From Helicobacteraceae bacterium (GTDB lineage: Bacteria > Campylobacterota > Campylobacteria > Campylobacterales > SZUA-545): 5,802 nt of DNA. The DNA is taken from the NCBI GenBank assembly GCA_031273735.1, contig JAISRI010000023.1:1-5802 (forward strand). Reading direction: 5' to 3'. Within the stretch, counting starts at the first letter, position 1; every line of letters starts with the position of its first letter. Below the pieces are notes generated by a model, which was not told where the DNA came from, did not search any database, and saw only the letters and a list, made by a program, of their open reading frames with translations. Of this stretch, positions 1 through 4,098 are shown one piece after another. A program made the translations under genes and the position numbers.

Positions 1-227
1 TGCCGTATCCTTTCGCGGCGGGAAACCACCAGATGGCAAACGCGAAGTTTTTAAGCGATCAAGAGCTTTCTTGGTGCGTGGAGGAGTCGCGCTTAAGTTC
101 GGAGGTATTGGACAATATATTGCCGATTGATCTAAGCGAAATATCTACGCAACTTGCAAAGCAGATCCATAGCGGAGGCGCTCACGCGATCGCGGAACGC
201 CTACTGATCTTACGCAAAACCTCGTAA
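1..227 (+). CDS. murG: MurG, 3' end (partial)
   Basis: C-terminal part of undecaprenyldiphospho-muramoylpentapeptide beta-N-acetylglucosaminyltransferase, the peripheral inner-membrane enzyme that adds GlcNAc to lipid I to make lipid II for peptidoglycan. The reading frame (codons from base 3) is open to the window edge, so the gene starts outside. The first visible residues, PYPFAAGNHQ followed by MANAKFL, match the conserved MurG stretch of the type 'VPYPFA..HQ..NA' in the C-terminal UDP-GlcNAc-binding Rossmann domain. After it comes the usual helical tail, with a closing segment (ISTQLAKQI, then GGAHAIAERLLIL) resembling the MurG C-terminus. The Met at base 33 is internal to this motif and is not a start. 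The stop is TAA at 225-227. It is separated from the oxidase operon by 386 bases and is probably functionally unrelated to it. Only about 75 residues are visible, so the assignment rests mainly on this motif and the tail. Confidence 0.85.
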   Translation, partial: PYPFAAGNHQMANAKFLSDQELSWCVEESRLSSEVLDNILPIDLSEISTQLAKQIHSGGAHAIAERLLILRKTS

Positions 228-228
228 C

Positions 229-249
229 GCCCAAACGGGCTTAATTTTA
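229..249 (+). terminator. candidate murG terminator
   Basis: Immediately after the murG stop codon, GCCC (229-232) pairs with GGGC (237-240) around the loop AAAC. A T-rich run, TTAATTTTA, follows. The stem is only 4 bp, so this is a weak intrinsic terminator candidate; its position directly behind the stop codon is the main support. Confidence 0.4.
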
Positions 250-260
250 GATATTTACTT

Positions 261-291
261 GCGCTACCGCGCTCCATTATGGAGCGGGCGC
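261..291. repeat. inverted repeat / hairpin
   Basis: CGCTCC (270-275) pairs perfectly with GGAGCG (281-286) around the loop ATTAT. An outer GCGC (261-264) can pair with GCGC (288-291) across an asymmetric internal loop. No T-run follows on the + strand, so it does not read as a simple terminator. It may be part of a larger structured RNA or of a palindromic intergenic repeat. Confidence 0.4.
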
Positions 292-301
292 TACGCGATT
301 G

Positions 302-361
302 CGCTCTTTCAAAGCCGACGTTTCGCGCAAAAGAGCGAAAAGGAAGCTAAAGATCGGCTTT
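302..361 (+). ncRNA. candidate pseudoknot-like RNA structure
   Basis: Two perfect 8-bp stems interlock. Stem 1 is CGCTCTTT (302-309) with AAAGAGCG (330-337). Stem 2 is AAAGCCGA (311-318) with TCGGCTTT (354-361). The 5' arm of stem 2 lies inside the loop of stem 1, which is H-type pseudoknot topology: one base between the two 5' arms, 11 bases between stem 2's 5' arm and stem 1's 3' arm, and a 16-base purine-rich loop (338-353) before the last arm. It matches no RNA family I recognise. The two stems could also be alternatives rather than simultaneous, or be chance pairing in a repeat-rich spacer. Confidence 0.3.
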
Positions 362-400
362 TAATAGCGCTTTTTCGCGGTTTTCGGCAAACTGCCGATC
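352..400 (+). promoter_or_regulatory. competing hairpins in oxidase upstream region
   Basis: GATCGGC (352-358) is perfectly complementary to GCCGATC (394-400). The 5' arm overlaps the 3' arm of the upstream 354-361 stem, so the two pairings exclude each other. A local hairpin, CGGCA (385-389) with TGCCG (393-397) and loop AAC, competes for the same 3' bases. Mutually exclusive stems are typical of attenuators, but no transcript boundaries are known here and the pattern could equally be debris of palindromic repeats. Confidence 0.25.
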
Positions 401-474
401 GCCTTTTGCGGGCTTAAAGTTTTTTAGTTTTCTTTAATATCTTAGAGCGACAAATCACGATATGACCGCGTTTG

Positions 475-503
475 TTGGTTTCTGTAAAACTTAAGCATAC
501 AAT
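475..503 (+). promoter_or_regulatory. candidate promoter for the cco operon
   Basis: TACAAT (498-503) is one base from the housekeeping -10 consensus TATAAT. TTGGTT at 475-480 lies 17 bases upstream as a poor -35, which is acceptable because campylobacterial sigma-70 promoters often have little -35 conservation and rely on T-rich upstream DNA. Transcription from here would give a leader of about 100 bases carrying the hairpin at 564-598. An alternative -10 is TAATAT at 435-440. No clear FNR-type TTGAT-N4-ATCAA site is visible nearby. Confidence 0.3.
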
Positions 504-563
504 TTTTATCCGATTTATTTGTGAAGGAAACGTGTAGTAAATAAGCGTTGGTTAATTTAATTT

Positions 564-598
564 GGAATAAACTAACGACGCAATTTGGCGTTTATTCC
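564..598 (+). promoter_or_regulatory. leader hairpin before ccoN
   Basis: GGAATAAAC (564-572) is perfectly complementary to GTTTATTCC (590-598), leaving a 17-base loop. The 3' arm ends three bases before the ccoN Shine-Dalgarno sequence. A smaller alternative pairing, ACGC (578-581) with GCGT (588-591), is also possible. The position suggests control of mRNA stability or ribosome access for the first gene of the operon, or a protein-binding operator at DNA level. Confidence 0.45.
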
Positions 599-601
599 TA
601 C

Positions 602-609
602 AAGGAGGT
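602..609 (+). promoter_or_regulatory. ccoN ribosome binding site
   Basis: AAGGAGGT, a near-perfect complement of the 16S rRNA 3' end, lies four bases before the ATG at 614. It decides the start of ccoN in favour of this ATG over an in-frame TTG at 548, which has no Shine-Dalgarno sequence and would place the leader hairpin inside the coding region. Confidence 0.85.
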
Positions 610-613
610 AGCA

Positions 614-2104
614 ATGCAACCAACGAGTGCATCGCTCAGTTACGACTACTCAGTCGCCAAGCTGTTCACCTATACGATGGTGATCTTTGGCATTATCGGT
701 ATGCTAGTCGGGGTTTTGCTCGCGTTTCAGCTTGCCTGGCCCGCGTTCAACCTGACGGCTATCCTAGGCGATTTTGGCGAGTATGTCGCTTTCGGTCGCC
801 TTCGCCCGCTCCACACCAACGGCATTATCTACGGATTTATGCTTAGCGGTATTTGGGCGGCGTGGTATTACATATCGCAGCGCGTTTTGAAGATCTCGTT
901 TAACGAGTTTCCCTTCTTAAAAGCGTTGGGATACGTTCATTTCTGGCTATACGTCGTTATTCTTGCTTTAGCCGTCGTTACCCTATTTTTGGGTATCACG
1001 CAAAACAAGGAATACATCGAGTTAGCTTGGCCAATCGACATTTTGGTCGTAGTTTTGTGGGTCGTATGGGGTCTGCATATATGGGGAGCTATCGGCGTTA
1101 GACGCGAAAAGAGCCTCTATATTTCGTTATGGTATTTCATAGCGACGTTCCTCGCAATCGCGATGCTCTATATTACGAACAACTTGCAGATTCCAACTTG
1201 GATCGCCTCCGGCGGCGTAGGTTCGATCTGGAATTCGGTTTCGATGTATAGCGGCACGAACGACGGCTTGATTCAATGGTGGTGGGGACACAACGCGGTT
1301 GCGTTCGTCTTTACTTCCGCGGTGATCGCGCTCGTCTATTACTTTATGCCGAAGGAAGCGGGCGCGCCCGTATTCAGTTACAAACTTTCGCTGTATTCCT
1401 TCTGGTCTTTAATGTTCGTCTATCTTTGGGCGGGCGGACACCACCTGATCTATTCGACCGTTCCAGACTGGATGCAAACGATGGGTTCGGTTTTCTCCGT
1501 CGTGCTGATTTTGCCCTCTTGGGGAACGGCGATCAACTTCTTGCTCACGCTTCGCGGTCAGTGGCATCAAGTTACGACCAACCCGATTATCAAGATGTTG
1601 ATTTTGGCGTCGGTGTTCTATATGTTTTCCACCCTCGAAGGTCCAATTCAGTCGATTAAATCAGTCAACGCTTTGGCGCACTTCACGGATTGGATTATCG
1701 GACACGTTCATGACGGCGTTCTAGGCTGGGTATGTTTCAGCGTTATGGCAGCCACCTATCATATGGTTCCCCGTATGTATGGACGCAAGCTATACAGCGC
1801 GAAACTGATCGATATTCAGTTCTGGATTCAAACTACGGGTATCGTTCTTTACTTTACGAGTATGTGGATCGCGGGTATTACGCAAGGTATGATGTGGCGC
1901 GACGTCGATCAATACGGCAACCTTTTGCATAGCTTTATCTCTACGGTTACCGCGTTGCACCCATACTATGTTATTCGTAGCGTCGGCGGCGCTCTATACT
2001 TTGTCGGCTTCCTGATCTTCGTCTGGAACGTCGTCAAGTCTATTACGAGCGGCGATAAGGTCGAAAAAGAGCCAGTCTCTGCGACCCCGATCTCGGCGAA
2101 TTAA
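614..2104 (+). CDS. ccoN: cbb3 cytochrome c oxidase subunit I (CcoN)
   Basis: Catalytic subunit of the cbb3-type (C-family) haem-copper oxidase in the inner membrane; it reduces O2 to water with electrons from CcoO/CcoP and pumps protons. It has 496 residues and about 12 membrane helices, the usual family size. Expected residues, numbered from the ATG at 614, are all present: H68 (RLRPLHTNG) and H366 for low-spin haem b, H364 (GHVHDG) for haem b3, H226 (WWWGHNAVAF), H276 and H277 (AGGHHLIY) for CuB, and Y270, six residues before H276, at the position of the His-Tyr cross-link of cbb3 oxidases. The conserved Glu of LEGP is E342. These assignments come from motif comparison with characterised CcoN proteins. 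First gene of the operon; its stop codon overlaps the Shine-Dalgarno sequence of ccoO. It looks intact and functional. Confidence 0.97.
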   Translation: MQPTSASLSYDYSVAKLFTYTMVIFGIIGMLVGVLLAFQLAWPAFNLTAILGDFGEYVAFGRLRPLHTNGIIYGFMLSGIWAAWYYISQRVLKISFNEFPFLKALGYVHFWLYVVILALAVVTLFLGITQNKEYIELAWPIDILVVVLWVVWGLHIWGAIGVRREKSLYISLWYFIATFLAIAMLYITNNLQIPTWIASGGVGSIWNSVSMYSGTNDGLIQWWWGHNAVAFVFTSAVIALVYYFMPKEAGAPVFSYKLSLYSFWSLMFVYLWAGGHHLIYSTVPDWMQTMGSVFSVVLILPSWGTAINFLLTLRGQWHQVTTNPIIKMLILASVFYMFSTLEGPIQSIKSVNALAHFTDWIIGHVHDGVLGWVCFSVMAATYHMVPRMYGRKLYSAKLIDIQFWIQTTGIVLYFTSMWIAGITQGMMWRDVDQYGNLLHSFISTVTALHPYYVIRSVGGALYFVGFLIFVWNVVKSITSGDKVEKEPVSATPISAN

Positions 2105-2113
2105 GGAGGCGTT

Positions 2114-2788
2114 ATGTTTCATTGGTTAGAAAAAAACCCGTTCTTTTTCGCGGTGTTCGTCTTTTTGACGATCGCGTTCGCGGGCTTGGTCGAGATTCTT
2201 CCGAACTTCGCGCAAGCGGCGCGTCCTGTCGTGGGGCTTAAACCCTTTTCGGTGTTGGAGCTTGCGGGTAAAAACATTTACCTGAAAGAAAACTGCAACG
2301 CCTGCCATTCGCAACTGATCCGTCCGTTCAAAAGCGAAACGGATCGTTACGGACACTTCTCGCTTAGCGGCGAATTTGCTTACGATCGCCCGTTTGTTTG
2401 GGGTTCCAAGCGCACGGGACCCGATCTTATGCGCATTGGCAACTATCGAACGACCGATTGGCACGAATCGCATATGAAAAATCCGCAAGCGACGGTCGAA
2501 GGTTCTATTATGCCTCCGTATCCGTGGCTCTTTAATAAAGCGGCGGATATCGACACCGCTTACGCGGAAGCGCTTACCGTTAATGCGTTATTCAAAACGC
2601 CTTACAATAATCCGGAGTTTGGCGACGTTAAACTTCCGGACGACGTAGGCAAAGCTAACGCGCTCGCTCTTAGCGAGGCGAAGGTAATTGGCGAGGATAT
2701 AAAAGATCCAGCCGTCAAAGCGGCGCTTGACCAAGGCAAGATTCCAGAAATCGTAGCTTTGATCGCCTATTTGAATAGCAGAAAGTAG
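2114..2788 (+). CDS. ccoO: cbb3 oxidase subunit II, monohaem cytochrome c (CcoO)
   Basis: Membrane-anchored monohaem cytochrome c that passes electrons to CcoN; the haem domain faces the periplasm. 224 residues, within the normal range. One N-terminal membrane anchor (about residues 10-31) is followed by the haem-attachment motif CNACH (61-65) in the characteristic context ending SQLIRPF. A conserved CcoO middle follows (RYGHFSLSGEFAYDRP, then VWGSKRTGPDLMRIG and WHESHMKNP). SIMPPYPWLF supplies the likely axial Met133. The Shine-Dalgarno AAGGAGG (2103-2109) overlaps the ccoN TAA stop, and the two genes are separated by 9 bases, indicating coupled expression. Nothing appears missing. Confidence 0.96.
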   Translation: MFHWLEKNPFFFAVFVFLTIAFAGLVEILPNFAQAARPVVGLKPFSVLELAGKNIYLKENCNACHSQLIRPFKSETDRYGHFSLSGEFAYDRPFVWGSKRTGPDLMRIGNYRTTDWHESHMKNPQATVEGSIMPPYPWLFNKAADIDTAYAEALTVNALFKTPYNNPEFGDVKLPDDVGKANALALSEAKVIGEDIKDPAVKAALDQGKIPEIVALIAYLNSRK

Positions 2789-2797
2789 GGCGCGGAA

Positions 2798-3016
2798 GTG
2801 GATTGGACGCTTATAAGAGGTTATATCTACTTTTTCGTGCTGGCGGTAGGTTTTGTATGGTTGGTATCGTATATCTGTTACCTCTACCTAAACAAAGCTA
2901 GAAGCGCTCGCTACGAGGAGTATTCCAATCTTGTCTTAAACGACGGTTTGGACGATAAACCCTTAGAGGCGAGAGAAGATCGAGCTAACGGCTCGAAAGA
3001 ACCAAACAAAGGATAA
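2798..3016 (+). CDS. ccoQ: cbb3 oxidase small subunit CcoQ
   Basis: Small 72-residue membrane protein between ccoO and ccoP, the position of CcoQ in Campylobacterota. One membrane helix (about residues 8-29, RGYIYFFVLAVGF then VWLVSYICYLY) is followed by a charged cytoplasmic tail with the pattern RSARYEEYSNLVLNDGLDDKP, which resembles the 'Y.KY..L.L.D...D.P.E' tail of campylobacterial CcoQ. In other bacteria CcoQ helps stabilise the oxidase complex and its contact with CcoP. The start is GTG, and the upstream signal is weak (GGG at 2788-2790 or GGA just before the start), unlike its neighbours, so translation may depend on coupling to ccoO nine bases away. No better in-frame start exists before the helix. 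The tail is the least conserved part. Confidence 0.85.
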   Translation: MDWTLIRGYIYFFVLAVGFVWLVSYICYLYLNKARSARYEEYSNLVLNDGLDDKPLEAREDRANGSKEPNKG

Positions 3017-3019
3017 GCA

Positions 3020-3640
3020 ATGGGTGTTGAAGGACTCTTAGGCGGATCTAACAGCACGATTTACATTTTAGGCGTCGCAGGTTTCTTCGTCGTAGTGTTG
3101 ATCAGCTTGTTTGTGATCGGCTTATATTTGAAGCGGATTAAAGCGGACAAAGGCGGGGGTCAGACCGAGCCGGGCGAATGGGACGGGATTAAAGAGTATA
3201 GAAATCCGATTCCCGCCGGTTGGGCGATCAGCTTTGTCTTAGTACTCATTTGTGCGATTTGGTATTGGGTAGCGGGATATCCGCTTGGCGCATATAGCCA
3301 AGTCGGCGAATATAACACAGAGGTGAGCGAGTGGAATGGTAAGTTTTCCGAAAAGTGGAAAAACCCCTCTACGGAAACTCTTGTGGATATGGGCAAAAGC
3401 GTCTATCTGACGCAATGCGCGCCGTGCCACGGCAATACCCTCGACGGCAATAGCGGCAGAGCGGCGGATTTGCGAAAATACGCTACGGCGGATTTTGCGG
3501 GTTCGGAAAGCGCGATTGTCTCTTTCGCTTTATACGGAACAAAGGGCGAAATAGGTCAAATGCCGTCGTTTGAAGCGGCTGGCACGCTTAACGAGTTGCA
3601 ACTAAGCGCCGCCGCGGCTTATATTACGTCGAGTAAGTAA
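3020..3640 (+). CDS. ccoP: cbb3 oxidase subunit III (CcoP), single-haem short form
   Basis: Membrane-bound cytochrome c subunit that receives electrons from the cytochrome pool. 206 residues. Two membrane helices (about 13-36 and 67-87) flank the conserved cytoplasmic segment EWDGIKEYRNPIPAGW, typical of CcoP, followed by YPLGAYSQVGEYN. Only one haem motif is present, CAPCH (133-137), with likely axial Met181 in GQMPSF. CcoP/FixP is normally dihaem and about 280-300 residues in this phylum, so roughly 80 residues and one haem site are missing. The sequence before CxxCH reads like the start of the first haem domain, whereas the part after it (AADLRKY, then LYGTKGEIGQMPSF and the final helix) reads like the end of the second, suggesting an in-frame fusion of the two by deletion. 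Start ATG has AAAGGA upstream and lies 3 bases after ccoQ. The frame is open throughout, so it is not an obvious pseudogene. Confidence 0.9.
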   Translation: MGVEGLLGGSNSTIYILGVAGFFVVVLISLFVIGLYLKRIKADKGGGQTEPGEWDGIKEYRNPIPAGWAISFVLVLICAIWYWVAGYPLGAYSQVGEYNTEVSEWNGKFSEKWKNPSTETLVDMGKSVYLTQCAPCHGNTLDGNSGRAADLRKYATADFAGSESAIVSFALYGTKGEIGQMPSFEAAGTLNELQLSAAAAYITSSK

Positions 3641-3651
3641 GGAGGAAAGTG

Positions 3652-3921
3652 ATGAGTTCAAGCGATAAGTCTGGTTGCTATTTCGCGTTAAATGGAATCA
3701 GCGGTATGTTGGTGGCGGTCGTCTTGCTTTTAAGTATTATCGGAACGCTAACCTATTTAGGCATCGTAACGCAACAGGCGGGCGCGACCAATCCTTACGT
3801 AGTTAAGGGAACGGCTGTAGCCAACCCGCAAACCAAAGAGGACGTCTATAGGAACCTGCAAGGGGTTAATAAGTACGACGAAGGCGCTAGGTTTAACGCC
3901 TTTAAGCCTGTAGAAAAATAG
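3652..3921 (+). CDS. DUF4006-type small membrane protein
   Basis: 89-residue protein of unknown function that resembles the DUF4006 family, which in Campylobacterota sits directly downstream of ccoP. Visible features are a short N-terminus with a Gly-rich lead-in (LNGISGM), one long hydrophobic helix (about residues 17-38, including LVAVVLLLSIIGTLTYLGIV), then TQQAGATNPYVV, the characteristic 'QQ...NPY' segment after the helix, and a polar C-terminal tail of about 40 residues. An ATG at 3652 is preferred over the adjoining GTG at 3649, because the Shine-Dalgarno AAGGAGG (3639-3645) then lies 6 rather than 3 bases away. It overlaps the end of ccoP only by its ribosome binding site and follows by 11 bases, so it is in the same transcript. 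A role in oxidase assembly or stability is inferred from position only. Confidence 0.8.
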   Translation: MSSSDKSGCYFALNGISGMLVAVVLLLSIIGTLTYLGIVTQQAGATNPYVVKGTAVANPQTKEDVYRNLQGVNKYDEGARFNAFKPVEK

Positions 3922-3933
3922 GAGGACAAAGCA

Positions 3934-4023
3934 ATGGGTTATCTAATCGTTTTGTTACACGTCGTCCTAGCCGTTTTATCGGTTTGGTCGGTAATTACCG
4001 GCGGTAATTTATACGTCGGTTAA
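3934..4023 (+). CDS. 29-residue single-helix membrane protein
   Basis: Short open frame ATG to TAA encoding 29 residues, beginning MGYLIVLLHVVLAVLSVWSV and ending ITGGNLYVG. It is almost entirely one hydrophobic helix with a lone His9 and Trp18. It has a strong Shine-Dalgarno AGGAGG (3920-3925) eight bases before the ATG, starts 12 bases after the DUF4006 gene, and ends just before the operon's terminator, all of which fit a translated last gene of the cco operon. No family is recognised. Single-helix subunits of similar size are known in cbb3 oxidases (for example CcoM of Pseudomonas stutzeri) and in bd oxidases (CydX), so an oxidase-associated role is possible but is inference. It could alternatively be a remnant of a longer protein. 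Confidence 0.65.
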   Translation: MGYLIVLLHVVLAVLSVWSVITGGNLYVG

Positions 4024-4030
4024 TTTAATT

Positions 4031-4076
4031 CGCAATCTCGCGGAGGGCTTCGCCCTCTTGCGGGATCGCGCTTTTT
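4031..4076 (+). terminator. intrinsic terminator of the cco operon
   Basis: A long stem begins 8 bases after the small membrane-protein stop codon. The core GAGGGC pairs with GCCCTC around the loop TTC. Outside it, CGCAATCTCGCG pairs with TTGCGGGATCGCG through a single bulge, one mismatch and G-T pairs. The stem runs directly into CTTTTTATT (4071-4079). This stem-loop plus T-run is a classic factor-independent terminator and marks the 3' end of the ccoNOQP, DUF4006 and small-protein transcript. Confidence 0.85.
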
Positions 4077-4098
4077 ATTCCACAAATAAGAGATCTCT

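Larger units (their letters stand above)
228..613. other. 386-base intergenic region, structured, no gene
   Basis: No convincing coding sequence, tRNA or known riboswitch is seen on either strand. The left part (261-400) is packed with GC-rich inverted repeats. The middle (about 415-440) is T-rich. The right part (about 460-613) has the properties expected of the promoter and leader of the oxidase operon. A 10-codon ATG frame at 462-494 lacks a good ribosome binding site and is not called. The individual elements are listed separately. Confidence 0.7.

Noticed and set aside
186..193. GCGATCGC octamer as a dispersed repeat similar to cyanobacterial HIP1
   Set aside because: About three copies were seen (here, near 4545 and near 5006), but two of these encode the same Asp-Ala-Ile-Ala block of the duplicated TPM domain, so codon preference explains them.
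33..227. Stand-alone 64-residue protein starting at ATG 33
   Set aside because: The frame is open upstream, and the residues across the ATG form the conserved MurG motif, so it is the tail of a larger gene.
330..350. GGAAG-containing stretch as part of a signal recognition particle RNA
   Set aside because: The conserved apical-loop sequence of bacterial SRP RNA and its matching opposite strand are absent; only a short AGGAAGC resemblance exists.
440..563. FNR/CRP-type binding site upstream of ccoN
   Set aside because: No TTGAT-N4-ATCAA or TGTGA-N6-TCACA dyad could be found; TTGGTTAATTTAA is only a loose half-match.
548..613. N-terminal extension of ccoN from the TTG at 548
   Set aside because: The extra 22 residues do not look like CcoN, no Shine-Dalgarno precedes 548, and the ATG at 614 has an ideal one and gives the normal length.
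1276..1932. Alternate-frame open frames inside ccoN (1276-1659 and 1732-1932)
   Set aside because: They lie wholly within the confidently assigned ccoN, show no domain pattern and have no ribosome binding sites.
2126..2488. Minus-strand open frame across ccoO, and similar ones at 3160-3430 and 5460-5648
   Set aside because: They are reverse-strand shadows of ccoO, ccoP and fixH with Arg/His-rich or otherwise non-protein-like sequence.
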